A stretch of 64,000 bases of DNA from Polaromonas sp. (GCA_013298945.1 JAAFJR010000002.1:124001-188000); one strand, 5' to 3'; positions 47,489 to 56,653 are shown, counted from the first letter of the stretch. Made by a program: numbers and translations. The notes: generated by a model not told the origin, from the letters alone.

Positions 47489-48238
47489 ATGACCATCAAC
47501 ATATCGCCGCCATTTATTGCCAAATCAGCACTTGTATCGACGCTTAAGACGATTGGCTATGCCGTGCTGGATCCAAACAATGCGATGGCATTATTGGGAT
47601 GTACGTTGAATGAGGCTGCGACATGGCTACCAAGTTGGAACGATTTACCACCAGATGCTTACCTCAAAGACGGTGGCCATTACCGCCGTCGTCGTCATTC
47701 TTGCTTTGTTGTGAATGGTGAATCCGTCCTGCAAACCGAGCATCGCGCGCATTGGCAACCTTTGGAATACAACGCTTTGCACGGCGGAATGCAGCGCATG
47801 TTTGAGCCAATGTCTGCCGAGATGTCGCAATCAGACGCATGGAAGAAGATGCTCAAGCGTCTAGGGATGCTAAGTACAGCGCTTAAACCAGAGGCGACCA
47901 CGTGGTTTGTAGAAGCACACCAGTTCCGCATCGACACCACAGATGGCATTGGCCGACCTACGCCCGAGGGCGCGCACCGCGATGGCGTTGATTTTGTCGC
48001 CGTGATGCTCATAGGCCGCCATGACATCAAAGGCGGTGAAACGCGTGTTTTTGAAGTCAACGGCCCTGCTGGCCAGCGTTTTACGATGACCGAGCCTTGG
48101 ACTTTATTGTTCCTGGATGACGAGCGGGTGATTCATGAATCTACGCCGATTCAGCCTTTGAATGTGGAAGATTTCAGTGCAAGTTACCGCGATACCTTGG
48201 TGCTTACGTTCAGGGCGAAAGCATTCCAAGGGGAATAA
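47489..48238 (+). CDS. 2-oxoglutarate/Fe(II)-dependent dioxygenase (amino-acid hydroxylase-like, 2OG-Fe_dioxy family)
   Basis: 249 residues. The iron triad is visible as His163-x-Asp165 (GAHRDGVDFV) and His216 (RVIHEST), with Arg234 (SYRDTLVL) as the probable 2-oxoglutarate anchor. The overall pattern resembles the family containing Bacillus L-isoleucine dioxygenase, which hydroxylates free aliphatic amino acids. Substrate here is unknown. It is a single gene, divergent from the sulfur operon and convergent with the CoA-transferase. Confidence 0.8.
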   Translation: MTINISPPFIAKSALVSTLKTIGYAVLDPNNAMALLGCTLNEAATWLPSWNDLPPDAYLKDGGHYRRRRHSCFVVNGESVLQTEHRAHWQPLEYNALHGGMQRMFEPMSAEMSQSDAWKKMLKRLGMLSTALKPEATTWFVEAHQFRIDTTDGIGRPTPEGAHRDGVDFVAVMLIGRHDIKGGETRVFEVNGPAGQRFTMTEPWTLLFLDDERVIHESTPIQPLNVEDFSASYRDTLVLTFRAKAFQGE

Positions 48239-48264
48239 GTTGCATCGGTTTTGTGTTCAATATT

Positions 48265-48312
48265 GCTATATTTTTAATAGCTATTCAGGCAGTAAATACG
48301 CCGGCTAAAGCC
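48265..48312 (-). repeat. Dispersed 45-bp repeat, copy K
   Basis: Intergenic between the convergent dioxygenase and CoA-transferase genes. On the minus strand: GCCGGCGTATTTACTGCC, TGAATAGCTAT, ATATAGC. Its right half shows the small GCTAT/ATAGC inverted repeat clearly. Confidence 0.9.
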
Positions 48313-48325
48313 AATATTTACACTT

Positions 48326-49633
48326 TTAAATAAGTTTCATACTCTTCGCTGCTTCCGTCAATTCAGGTCGGAAGTTCGGGTGTGCAATCGATATCAACTC
48401 CAAAGCGCGTTGCTTGATAGATTTGCCATCCAGACGCGCAACGCCATATTCCGTCACCACATAGTTCACTTCATTCTTGCTGGTAGAAACGGCAGTACCT
48501 TGGGTCAACATGGGTGCGATACGAGACACGGTGTCGTCTTTGGCAGTGGAGGGCAGGACAATGAATGATTTACCGCCCTTGGAGCGATTAGCAGCCCGCA
48601 CAAAGTCGGTCTGTCCGCCGGTTGATGAGAACGGCAGCGGGCCTAGGCTTTCAGAGCCGCATTGGCCAAGGAAGTCAATTTGCAGTGTGGCGTTGATGGA
48701 CATCAGGTTATCGTTTTGACCTGCTAGATACGGGTCGTTGGTGAAATTGACCGGATGCATTTCTAGCATCGGGTTTCTGTCCATGAACTGGTGCAACTTT
48801 TTTGAACCCAGTGCAAAAGTCGCCACCATCTTGCCAGGCATGTAGTTTTTACGGCGATTGGTCACCACGCCGGCTTCTACCAAGGTCAAAATACCATCAC
48901 CCAGCATTTCGGTGTGGATGCCTAAATCGCGTTTGTTGGTCAGCTGCATCACCACAGCGTCAGGAATGCCACCATAACCGATTTGCAAGGTTGAGCCATC
49001 TTCAATCAAATCCGCCACATACTTGCCAATGGCTTCTTGCACGGGACCGATTTTGGGTAGGCCGACTTCAAGCACGGGGGCGTCATCTTCGACTAAGCCC
49101 GTAATTTGCGAGATGTGCACGTGGCAGTCGCCGAAAGTGTAGGGCACGTTAGGGTTGACTTCTAAGACGATGACGCGTGCTTTTTTGATGGCAGCCATGG
49201 TGTAGTCGACACCCAGGCTAATGGAGAAGTTACCGTGGGCGTCCATAGGCGAACACAGCGCGAAGACGACGTCTGCGCCAATGTTGCCGCGCTCAATCTT
49301 TCGCGGTACTTCCGAAAAGTTGTTGGGAAAAATATCAACCCAACCAGCTTGCGCCCCAGCACGGTTCGCCCCACTTAAAAAGTAGCCTACATGGCGCACG
49401 TTGTCGTAGGTTTCAGGGTCAAGGTACGCAAACTTGCGCATAGGCAAGACAGAACTGACTTTGACATCATGAAGCGACCGGCGAATGTCTGACAGTGCAT
49501 TTAAAAGAGTAGGGGGTTCGCCTGCACCAGTTGGGATCACGATGAAATCGCCATTGCGCACCAACTGTGCTGCCTGGTCTGCGGTCATCTTTTTAGCGTT
49601 GTATTGTGCTTGGCTGCTGATATTGAAATTCAT
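48326..49633 (-). CDS. Acetyl-CoA hydrolase/transferase family protein (4-hydroxybutyrate CoA-transferase-like)
   Basis: Family I-type CoA-transferase of about 435 residues. Marks include FIVIPTGAGEPPTLLNAL, VNPNVPYTFGD, the YGGIPDAVV segment (CoA binding) and the C-terminal VVTEYGVARLDGKS. The glutamate that forms the CoA thioester is probably in LGIHTEMLGDG. ATG 49633 has AGGAG 8 bases upstream. Substrate (acetate, butyrate, 4-hydroxybutyrate, propionate) is not determined. Confidence 0.86.
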   Translation of the reverse strand: MNFNISSQAQYNAKKMTADQAAQLVRNGDFIVIPTGAGEPPTLLNALSDIRRSLHDVKVSSVLPMRKFAYLDPETYDNVRHVGYFLSGANRAGAQAGWVDIFPNNFSEVPRKIERGNIGADVVFALCSPMDAHGNFSISLGVDYTMAAIKKARVIVLEVNPNVPYTFGDCHVHISQITGLVEDDAPVLEVGLPKIGPVQEAIGKYVADLIEDGSTLQIGYGGIPDAVVMQLTNKRDLGIHTEMLGDGILTLVEAGVVTNRRKNYMPGKMVATFALGSKKLHQFMDRNPMLEMHPVNFTNDPYLAGQNDNLMSINATLQIDFLGQCGSESLGPLPFSSTGGQTDFVRAANRSKGGKSFIVLPSTAKDDTVSRIAPMLTQGTAVSTSKNEVNYVVTEYGVARLDGKSIKQRALELISIAHPNFRPELTEAAKSMKLI

Positions 49634-49730
49634 GACTTGTCTCCTGAACATAGCTTGTAGTGTGAACTTCTACAGTTTACTCAGACAATTGACGGCTGAC
49701 TTACTTGATAGCTTCGCGTACGGGCGTAAA

Positions 49731-49755
49731 AAAAGCCGACTTACATCGGCTTTTT
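49731..49755 (-). terminator. Terminator of the H1/SWIB gene
   Basis: Nine-bp stem (AAAAGCCGA/TCGGCTTTT) with a 6-base loop; on the minus strand it is followed by seven T residues, 30 bases past the stop of the gene ending at 49785. Confidence 0.85.
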
Positions 49756-49784
49756 AAAGTTTTTTGAATTGAAGCTAGTTCAAT

Positions 49785-50246
49785 TTATTTGACGTGTTTG
49801 CCAATGAGGCCAGCCATTTCAAACATCGACACTTGTGCTTTACCGAAAATTTCTTTCAGTTTCGCATCGGCGTTGATCATGCGTTTGTTCACTGCATCTT
49901 GCAGTTTGTACTTCTTGATGTAAACCCACAGCTTAGATACGATTTCAGTACGTGGCATAGATGGTGCACCAACTACGGCAGCCAATGCTGGGCTCAAAGT
50001 GAGCGCCTTCATGAATGCGGCGTTAGGTACGCGTTTTTTTGCTGGTGCTTTTTTAGCAGCAACTTTCTTCACTGCTACTTTTTTAGCTGGAGCAGCTTTC
50101 TTCGCTGGAGCAGCTTTCTTAGCAGGCGCAGCAGCTTTCTTAGCTGGAGCGGCTTTCTTTGCAGGTGCAGCAGCTTTTTTAGCTGGAGCAGCTTTCTTCG
50201 CGGGTGCAGCAGCTTTTTTTGCTGGTGCTTTCTTTGCAGTTGCCAT
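49785..50246 (-). CDS. Histone H1-like / SWIB domain fusion protein
   Basis: 153 residues in two parts. Residues 1-70 are a Lys/Ala/Pro-rich array (repeats of AAPAKKAAPAKK) like the tail of histone H1 or AlgP, expected to bind DNA. Residues about 75-150 form a SWIB/MDM2-type domain (LSPALAAVVGAPSMPRTEIVSKLWVYIKKYKLQD). This combination occurs in burkholderial genomes and resembles chlamydial SWIB proteins. Probably a nucleoid protein. Monocistronic, with its own terminator. Confidence 0.88.
   Translation of the reverse strand: MATAKKAPAKKAAAPAKKAAPAKKAAAPAKKAAPAKKAAAPAKKAAPAKKAAPAKKVAVKKVAAKKAPAKKRVPNAAFMKALTLSPALAAVVGAPSMPRTEIVSKLWVYIKKYKLQDAVNKRMINADAKLKEIFGKAQVSMFEMAGLIGKHVK
50050..50240 (-). 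repeat. Low-complexity tandem repeats of the H1-like tail
   Basis: Imperfect units of about 15-24 bases (GCTGGAGCAGCTTTCTT on the plus strand) encoding AAPAKK blocks; prone to length change. Confidence 0.8.
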
Positions 50247-50475
50247 GATTTATTTTCCTTGTTTAAGTTGAAAACACACCTCTAAAAATCATGTCAATTT
50301 ATTCGCTCAACATTTATTTTCAAAGGCTGTGCGAATGCTACTGGAGAAAATCACGTTTTCATAGGGGAAAAACACTTTTATTTGCACGATTTGTTGTTTT
50401 TTGAAAGGTAAAACAGCTAAATCTCCCTCTGAGAGCCTCTTTTTGAGAGGGGGAGGACATATTGCCGTTAGCTTC

Positions 50476-51507
50476 TCAGTCTTGTTTCCTATCAGGCAAG
50501 GTCGCCAATACAACCCCAAAAAGTGCCAACGCGAAGCCTACAATTTGAATCGTATTGAGGTTTTCGCCCAATACCAAAACCCCAACGAGTGCCGCTGCTA
50601 TCGGTAAGAAGACGGTATAAACACCAGCTGCCGAAGCGGGAATAAGCTTTAGCCCCGTCATCCACAGCCACACGGTCCACACGCTAGCAGCTAAAGCATA
50701 AAACACCAGTAACAGCCAGTTGCTGAGCGACACGCTATGAAAATCAAACTGCCATGCAACGTAGATACCCAGCGGTGTCATCAAGGCAAAGCCCCATGCG
50801 TTGATGAGTGCGCTGATACGTTTGGGGCTGAGAGCTGTGGTTAATGTTTTGCCAATCACAGCATAAGCGGCTTCGCACAGTACCGCGCCTATAAGCAACA
50901 AGTTGCCAAGCCATGATGAGTTTGAGGGAGTTATAGAATTTTGTGCGGTATTAAATGTTGTATTTGTATTCGAATGAGAGCTTAAATTGGAGCTTAAAAA
51001 TTCAATGATTGAATTGGCCTCTAGCCGGCGTATATATTGCCTGAAAGGCTCTGAATTTGATAGCGTATAAAGTGCTATTCCAATGACGCCTAAGGCAATC
51101 GCAACCCATATGCGCAAACTGATGCGCTCGCCCAAAAACATCCAGCTCATCAGCGCCACTACGGCTGGAATCATCGCCATGATGATGCCTGCGTTGACTG
51201 CGCTGGTCATACTGACGCCGTAGAGCATGCAGATTGAAAACAAGAAATTGCCTAAGAACGACTCAATAAAAACCAAGCGCTTGGTTTGTTGACTCATGGC
51301 GGGTTCATAATTTGGTTTCTTAAGCCAATGAAACATTGCCACGCCACCAATACCAAAACGCAACCATGCCAGCAAGAAAACAGGCAAAACAAGCGTCAAA
51401 GGTTTTGATAATGCCACATAGCTGCCGACCAAGGACATGCTGAGAATCAAACAAGCAATGGCAGTGGTTCGGTTAATGATTGGTTTGCTTGTTACGATAG
51501 TTGTCAT
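50476..51507 (-). CDS. EamA/DMT-family transporter
   Basis: Ten-helix drug/metabolite transporter of about 343 residues with two EamA repeats (about 15-145 and 205-340); GLYTVFLPIAAALVGVLVLGEN-like AAGVYTVFLPIAAALVGVLV marks the second. The cytoplasmic linker between repeats (about 148-195) is unusually long and hydrophilic; residues 148-164 (EPFRQYIRRLEAN) come from a dispersed repeat. ATG 51507 was chosen over 51561 because the family starts near there. Substrate unknown. A CTCCCTCT/AGAGGGGGAG hairpin (50423-50454) downstream may end its transcript. Confidence 0.82.
   Translation of the reverse strand: MTTIVTSKPIINRTTAIACLILSMSLVGSYVALSKPLTLVLPVFLLAWLRFGIGGVAMFHWLKKPNYEPAMSQQTKRLVFIESFLGNFLFSICMLYGVSMTSAVNAGIIMAMIPAVVALMSWMFLGERISLRIWVAIALGVIGIALYTLSNSEPFRQYIRRLEANSIIEFLSSNLSSHSNTNTTFNTAQNSITPSNSSWLGNLLLIGAVLCEAAYAVIGKTLTTALSPKRISALINAWGFALMTPLGIYVAWQFDFHSVSLSNWLLLVFYALAASVWTVWLWMTGLKLIPASAAGVYTVFLPIAAALVGVLVLGENLNTIQIVGFALALFGVVLATLPDRKQD
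51018..51064 (+). repeat. Dispersed 45-bp repeat, copy L (inside the EamA gene)
   Basis: Core GCCGGCGTATATATTGCC followed by TGAAAGGCTCTG and TTGATAGC. The gene reads the antisense strand in a frame not used by the other copies (FRQYIRRLEA); its consensus TAA is TAT here because of the TATATA change. Confidence 0.85.
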
Positions 51508-51606
51508 ATTTGTACTATAGCTTGTGCTTTGAACTTGCTGCAGTGCATCAAAATTTCTCAATATGGAAAATATAAAACCGCATTGCGAAATGATATTTGT
51601 AACTTA

Positions 51607-51620
51607 TTGATTTAAATCAA
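51607..51620. promoter_or_regulatory. FNR/Anr box upstream of aceA
   Basis: TTGAT-TTAA-ATCAA, a perfect match to the FNR/Anr consensus. It lies about 116 bases before the aceA start and 24 bases centre-to-centre from the first TATA palindrome. Confidence 0.7.
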
Positions 51621-51631
51621 AATAATATTTA

Positions 51632-51675
51632 TCTTATATAAGACATAAGAGTAAAAATAAGTCTTATATAAGACT
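51632..51675. promoter_or_regulatory. Tandem palindromic operators of aceA
   Basis: TCTTATATAAGA (51632-51643) and AGTCTTATATAAGACT (51660-51675), both perfect palindromes whose centres are exactly 30 bp apart. Each contains TATAAG, a good -10 hexamer. A dimeric repressor bound here would cover the promoter; similar TCTTATATAAGA sites are, as far as I recall, linked to GntR-type control of central carbon genes. Confidence 0.75.
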
Positions 51676-51735
51676 ACAATCTTGGCTAAGGACTGCGAAG
51701 TTCGACGATTTATTTTTATCCTAAGGAGTATTTTT

Positions 51736-53055
51736 ATGTCACAAAAACCCACAAAACAATTGAGCCGCGAAGAGCAAATCGCTGCATTGGAAAAAGACTG
51801 GGCCACCAACCCACGATGGAAGGGTATCAAGCGCGGCTATTCAGCTGCTGATGTTGTGAAACTGCGCGGTAGCAATCCAGTCTCCTATAGCTTGGCTGAG
51901 CGCGGGGCAGACAAGTTGTGGGATTTGGTGAACAATACACCTTACGTCAACTGCCTGGGTGCGTTAACCGGTGGCCAAGCGATGCAGCAAGTTAAAGCTG
52001 GCGTGAAAGCGATTTATCTGTCTGGCTGGCAAGTGGCTGCAGACAACAATGAATACAGTGCGATGTACCCGGACCAATCTCTGTATCCAGTCGATTCCGT
52101 GCCAAAGCTGGTTGAACGAATCAACAACAGCTTCACACGTGCTGATGAAATTCAGTGGAGCAAAGGCATCAACCCTGGCGATAAGGGATTTATGGATTAT
52201 TTTGCCCCAATCGTAGCAGACGCTGAAGCTGGTTTTGGTGGCGTGTTGAATGCCTTTGAGTTGATGAAAGCTTGTATCAAAGCGGGTGCTGGCGGTGTGC
52301 ATTTTGAAGACCAATTGTCTAGCGCGAAAAAGTGCGGTCATTTGGGTGGCAAGGTGCTGTTGCCAACCAACGAATCCGTGCAAAAGCTGATTGCCGCACG
52401 TTTTGCAGCTGACGTTTGTGGTGTGCCAACATTGGTGATTGCACGTACAGACGCTGAGGCCGCTGATTTGTTGACCAGTGACCACGATGAGAATGATAAA
52501 GAGTTTTTGACTGGTGAGCGTACGCCTGAAGGTTTTTATCGCACTAAGAAAGGCTTTGACCAAGCCGTTTCTCGCGCTTTGGCGTATGCTGAATATGCTG
52601 ACTTGGTGTGGGCTGAGACTGGTACTCCAGACTTGCAATTTGCCAAAGACTTTGCAGATGCTGTGCATGCAAAGTTCCCAGGAAAAATGTTGGCGTACAA
52701 CTGTTCGCCGTCGTTCAATTGGAAGAAAAACTTGAACGATGCTGACATTGCGAAATTCCAGCGCGAACTCGGTGCGATGGGTTACAAATACCAATTCATC
52801 ACCTTGGCTGGTATCCATAACATGTGGTACCACATGTTTGACCTGTCGCAAGACTATGTCAAACGCGGCATGACTGCATACGTCGAAAAAGTGCAAGAGC
52901 CAGAATTTGCAGCTCGCGATCGCGGCTACACATTTGTGTCACACCAGCAAGAAGTGGGAACAGGTTATTTTGATGAGGTGACCGTTGCCATTCAAGGTGG
53001 TGCTTCATCTCTAACGGCTTTGACGGGTTCTACTGAAGAAGAGCAATTCCATTAA
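51736..53055 (+). CDS. aceA: Isocitrate lyase
   Basis: Glyoxylate-shunt enzyme splitting isocitrate to succinate and glyoxylate, needed for growth on acetate and fatty acids. 439 residues. The catalytic Cys200 is in [24 protein letters not shown] (Mg/substrate) and the [10 protein letters not shown] segment are intact. ATG 51736 has AAGGAG 7 bases upstream; the open frame back to 51682 runs through the operator region. Malate synthase (aceB) is not nearby. Strong terminator downstream. Confidence 0.97.
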   Translation: MSQKPTKQLSREEQIAALEKDWATNPRWKGIKRGYSAADVVKLRGSNPVSYSLAERGADKLWDLVNNTPYVNCLGALTGGQAMQQVKAGVKAIYLSGWQVAADNNEYSAMYPDQSLYPVDSVPKLVERINNSFTRADEIQWSKGINPGDKGFMDYFAPIVADAEAGFGGVLNAFELMKACIKAGAGGVHFEDQLSSAKKCGHLGGKVLLPTNESVQKLIAARFAADVCGVPTLVIARTDAEAADLLTSDHDENDKEFLTGERTPEGFYRTKKGFDQAVSRALAYAEYADLVWAETGTPDLQFAKDFADAVHAKFPGKMLAYNCSPSFNWKKNLNDADIAKFQRELGAMGYKYQFITLAGIHNMWYHMFDLSQDYVKRGMTAYVEKVQEPEFAARDRGYTFVSHQQEVGTGYFDEVTVAIQGGASSLTALTGSTEEEQFH

Positions 53056-53086
53056 GCTGTAAAACACTTTAGCTGAATAGCTAAAG

Positions 53087-53119
53087 AAAGCCCGTAGCCG
53101 CAAGGTTGCGGGCTTTTTT
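53087..53119 (+). terminator. aceA terminator
   Basis: Thirteen-pair stem AAAGCCCGTAGCC / GGTTGCGGGCTTT with GCAA tetraloop, followed by six T residues. Confidence 0.92.
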
Positions 53120-53324
53120 CATGTTTTCATGGGTTTATGCAATTTATGCATGCGTCCTCAACGTTAACCCTGATGTCGGCACAATAGTTGGCGGGTTATA
53201 TTGCTTGGGTTCGTAAGTTACCTGTAGTTAGCAGCTTAAAATTAGTTGGCTTGCTTATTGCATGTAAAACCTACTCTCGCTATTTCACTTTTACTTGTCA
53301 AACTTATTTATTAGGAAAATCTGA

Positions 53325-54242
53325 ATGAAATTCATCAAATTGAAACTAGCAGCAACTCTTTTGGCTGCTGTAGGCACCATCTTGGCCACTTCTGCACAGG
53401 CGCAGTCTAACGACACGCTTGCTAAAGTCAAAGCTTCAGGCAGCATCACCATGGGTGTGCGCGATTCATCTGGTGCGTTGTCTTACACCTTGGGTGACGG
53501 CAAATATGCAGGCTACCACGTTGAAGTTTGCCAAAATATCATTGCGGCGATTGAAAAAGAAGTTGGCAAAAAACTAGAAACTAAATATGTAGCAGTTACT
53601 TCTGCAAACCGTATTCCTTTGACCGAAAACGGAACGGTAGACATTGAATGTGGTTCTACAACCAACAACGCAACTCGCCAAAAGCAAGTTTCTTTTTTGA
53701 ATACGACATTCGTTGAAGAAGTTCGCATCGCTGTCAAGGCTAATTCAGGCATCACAAGCATTGCTCAGCTCAACGGTAAAAATGTTGCCACAACGACCGG
53801 TACAACATCAGTACAAACTTTGCGTAAAAACGAGCGTGCGACCGGTGTGGATTTCAAAGAAGTTTTAGGTAAAGACCATTCGGATAGTTTCTTATTGCTA
53901 GAAACAGGCCGCGCTGATGCTTTTGTGATGGATGGCGCTATTTTGGCCGGCAACATTGCAAATGCAAAAACGCCAGCAGATTTTAAAATTGTAGGCGAAG
54001 TGTTGTCTGTTGAGCCAATCGCAATCATGGTTCGTAAAGACGATGCAGCGATCAAGAAGATTGGTAATGACACCATCGCAGCGATGGTGAAGTCTGGCGC
54101 TATGGCAAAATTATGGGATAAGTGGTTCATGCAAGCGATCCCACCGAAAAACGCCAAAATTGGTTTGGCCCTGTCTGAAAGTACCAAAGCAGCTTGGGCT
54201 AATTTGAATGACAAGCCAATGGAAGATTACGCTAAAAAGTAA
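53325..54242 (+). CDS. gltI: Glutamate/aspartate ABC transporter substrate-binding protein
   Basis: Periplasmic type II binding protein of 305 residues. Signal peptide FIKLKLAATLLAAVGTILATSAQA, then DTLAKVKASGSITMGVRDSSGALSYTLGDGKYAGYHVEVC, typical of GltI/DEBP. The ligand Arg region is ECGSTTNNATRQKQVSFL. First gene of gltIJKL, with AGGAAA before its ATG. The 205 bases between the aceA terminator and this start hold its promoter. A hairpin separates it from gltJ. Confidence 0.94.
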   Translation: MKFIKLKLAATLLAAVGTILATSAQAQSNDTLAKVKASGSITMGVRDSSGALSYTLGDGKYAGYHVEVCQNIIAAIEKEVGKKLETKYVAVTSANRIPLTENGTVDIECGSTTNNATRQKQVSFLNTTFVEEVRIAVKANSGITSIAQLNGKNVATTTGTTSVQTLRKNERATGVDFKEVLGKDHSDSFLLLETGRADAFVMDGAILAGNIANAKTPADFKIVGEVLSVEPIAIMVRKDDAAIKKIGNDTIAAMVKSGAMAKLWDKWFMQAIPPKNAKIGLALSESTKAAWANLNDKPMEDYAKK

Positions 54243-54267
54243 ACTTCACACAATTTGAGTTACAGCT

Positions 54268-54304
54268 AGAGTCCTTTGAGGATGTATCCGATAAGGACTC
54301 TTTT
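54268..54304 (+). terminator. Intercistronic hairpin between gltI and gltJ
   Basis: AGAGTCCTT (54268-54276) pairs with AAGGACTCT (54293-54301), followed by a short TTTT. It is probably a partial terminator or stabiliser that lets gltI be made in excess over the membrane components. Confidence 0.6.
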
Positions 54305-54356
54305 AGTTTGTATGTCATTTGTTAGTGCTTGAAAAACTGAATGATAGGAAAAATCC

Positions 54357-55127
54357 ATGGCTTGGGATTGGCAGGTATTTTGTAAAGAAACAACTTCTGG
54401 TGACATCATCACTGGTTGTTTTGGTAAAGGTGGGGACGTCACCTATTTGGATTGGTTGTTGTCCGCTTGGGGTTGGACATTGGCCGTCGCCATGTGTGCC
54501 ATGGTCGTGGCATTTGTCGTGGGTTTAATCATGGGTACATTACGCACATTACCCGACAACACAACTGCCAACCGATGGTTTATACGTTTGGGTACGGCAT
54601 GGACCGAGCTTTTTCGAAATATTCCAATTTTGGTGCAGTTATTTATCTGGTACTTTGTGTTGCCAGCGATTTTTCCTTCGCTGAAATCTGTCCCTTCGTT
54701 TATTTTGGTCGTTCTCGGTTTGGGCTTTTTCACCTCGTCACGTGTTAGTGAACAAGTTCGGTCTGGCATCCAAACGTTGCCAAAAGGGCAACGTTACGCT
54801 GCACTTGCGATGGGACTCACGACATTTCAAAGTTATAAATTGGTGTTGTTACCGATGGCTCTTCGCATGGTCATGCCACCGTTGACCAGTGAGGCGATGA
54901 ACATCGTAAAAAACTCCTCAGTGGCATTTGCTGTTTCAATTCCAGAATTGATTTATTTCGCCCGCCAGTCTGGCGAAGAAACCTCGCAACCAATCCAAAT
55001 GTACTTGGCAGTAACGATTCTTTATGTCATTTCCGCGATGACGATAAACAGGTTGATGACCTGGCTTGAAAAACGAACCCGTGTGCCAGGATTTGTCGTT
55101 TCAGCCAGCGCATCAGCTGCTCATTGA
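54357..55127 (+). CDS. gltJ: Glutamate/aspartate ABC transporter permease GltJ
   Basis: Inner-membrane subunit of 256 residues with about five helices. The opening DWQVFCKETTSGD is typical of GltJ. The HEAT/permease loop is SRVSEQVRSGIQTLPKGQRYAALAMGLT, the EAA motif that contacts GltL. AGGA lies about 10 bases before the ATG. It is followed by gltK after 13 bases. Confidence 0.93.
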   Translation: MAWDWQVFCKETTSGDIITGCFGKGGDVTYLDWLLSAWGWTLAVAMCAMVVAFVVGLIMGTLRTLPDNTTANRWFIRLGTAWTELFRNIPILVQLFIWYFVLPAIFPSLKSVPSFILVVLGLGFFTSSRVSEQVRSGIQTLPKGQRYAALAMGLTTFQSYKLVLLPMALRMVMPPLTSEAMNIVKNSSVAFAVSIPELIYFARQSGEETSQPIQMYLAVTILYVISAMTINRLMTWLEKRTRVPGFVVSASASAAH

Positions 55128-55140
55128 TGGGATATATAAA

Positions 55141-55809
55141 ATGAGCAATATTGATTTTTCGTTTTTTAACTGGGCGCTGATTGGTCCCTATGTGATCAAA
55201 GGCTTTTACTTCAGTCTTTGGCTTACATTTATAGCCACCTTGGGCGGCATTGCCTTGGGTACAGTTTTGGCACTTATGCGTTTGTCTGGTAAAAAAGCGC
55301 TAGAGTTGCCTGCCACCGTTTACGTCAACACCATGCGTTCCATACCATTGGTGATGGTGCTGTTGTGGTTTTTCCTGATCATTCCATTCGCTATTGGGCG
55401 TCCCATTGGTGCGGAGTTGTCTGCAGTCATCACATTTATTGCTTTTGAGGCAGCGTTTTTCTCGGAAATTGTTCGCGCTGGTATCCAATCTATATCCCGT
55501 GGGCAAATTCATGCGGGCCAAGCAGTCGGCTTTACTTACAGCCAAAACATGAGAACTGTGATTCTGCCGCAAGCGTTTCGCAACATGCTGCCAGTTTTCT
55601 TAACGCAAACCATTATTTTGTTTCAAGACACCTCCTTGGTTTACGCTATCAGCGCGAACGATTTGCTCAAGGGTTTAGAAACTGCGGGTAAAAACTTGGG
55701 GCGTCCTGTAGAAGCCTATTTGTTGGCAGCGATTGTTTATTTTGTGTTGTGTTACGCCTTGTCGCGTGCAGTTCAAATGCTGCAGAAAAAAATACAAATC
55801 ATTCGTTAA
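55141..55809 (+). CDS. gltK: Glutamate/aspartate ABC transporter permease GltK
   Basis: Second permease subunit, about 222 residues and five helices. The EAA loop is SEIVRAGIQSISRGQIHAGQAVGFT. The frame is open upstream into gltJ; ATG 55141 (MSNIDFSFFNW) has GGGA about 9 bases upstream and fits the family start. gltL follows after 68 bases. Confidence 0.93.
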   Translation: MSNIDFSFFNWALIGPYVIKGFYFSLWLTFIATLGGIALGTVLALMRLSGKKALELPATVYVNTMRSIPLVMVLLWFFLIIPFAIGRPIGAELSAVITFIAFEAAFFSEIVRAGIQSISRGQIHAGQAVGFTYSQNMRTVILPQAFRNMLPVFLTQTIILFQDTSLVYAISANDLLKGLETAGKNLGRPVEAYLLAAIVYFVLCYALSRAVQMLQKKIQIIR

Positions 55810-55877
55810 AACATATTTTGCTTGCAACAGATAACCAAATACATAACTGATAAATTTCGGAAATTTCGGAGAAAAAC

Positions 55878-56615
55878 ATGATTGAACTTAAAAACGTCTC
55901 AAAATGGTATGGCTCGGTGCAAGTGTTGAACGATTGCAGCACCAGCATCAAAAAAGGCGAAGTCGTGGTGATTTGCGGCCCATCTGGCTCAGGCAAATCA
56001 ACCTTGATCAAAACTATCAACGCCTTAGAGCCTTTTCAAAAAGGCGAGATTTTCGTAGATGGTTTGGCTGTGCACGACCCAAAAACAGACTTGCCAAAGC
56101 TGCGCTCACGCGTAGGTATGGTGTTTCAAAACTTTGAACTGTTTCCGCACCTCAGCGTCACAGAAAACTTGACGATTGCACAAATCAAAGTGCTGGGTCG
56201 TAGCGCGGAAGAAGCCAAAACACATGGTTTGAAATACCTGGACCGTGTGGGCTTGATGGCACACAAAGACAAGTTTCCAGGCCAACTTTCAGGTGGTCAG
56301 CAGCAGCGCGTGGCGATTGCACGTGCGTTGAGCATGGACCCGATTGCGATGTTGTTTGATGAGCCAACGTCAGCGCTTGACCCTGAAATGGTCGGCGAGG
56401 TGCTCGATTGCATGATGGGCTTGGCCAACGAAGGCATGACCATGATGTGCGTCACGCACGAAATGGGATTCGCCAAAAAGGTCGGCAGCCGCGTGATTTT
56501 TATGGATGTGGGCGGTAAAATTTTAGAAGACTGCTCCAAAGACGAGTTCTTCAGCCATCCAGAAAATCGTCAACCTCGTACCAAAGAGTTCCTAAACAAA
56601 ATTTTGGCGCATTAA
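55878..56615 (+). CDS. gltL: Glutamate/aspartate ABC transporter ATP-binding protein GltL
   Basis: Polar-amino-acid transporter ATPase of 245 residues: Walker [12 protein letters not shown] (about 35), signature [15 protein letters not shown], Walker [12 protein letters not shown] and the switch His in [13 protein letters not shown]. Last gene of gltIJKL. A GGAG-type site (TCGGAG) lies 7 bases before ATG. It converges on the MFS gene with a 38-base gap showing no terminator. Confidence 0.95.
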   Translation: MIELKNVSKWYGSVQVLNDCSTSIKKGEVVVICGPSGSGKSTLIKTINALEPFQKGEIFVDGLAVHDPKTDLPKLRSRVGMVFQNFELFPHLSVTENLTIAQIKVLGRSAEEAKTHGLKYLDRVGLMAHKDKFPGQLSGGQQQRVAIARALSMDPIAMLFDEPTSALDPEMVGEVLDCMMGLANEGMTMMCVTHEMGFAKKVGSRVIFMDVGGKILEDCSKDEFFSHPENRQPRTKEFLNKILAH

Positions 56616-56653
56616 AAATTTAGGTACATTGAGCACAAGGTTTTAAACACAAG

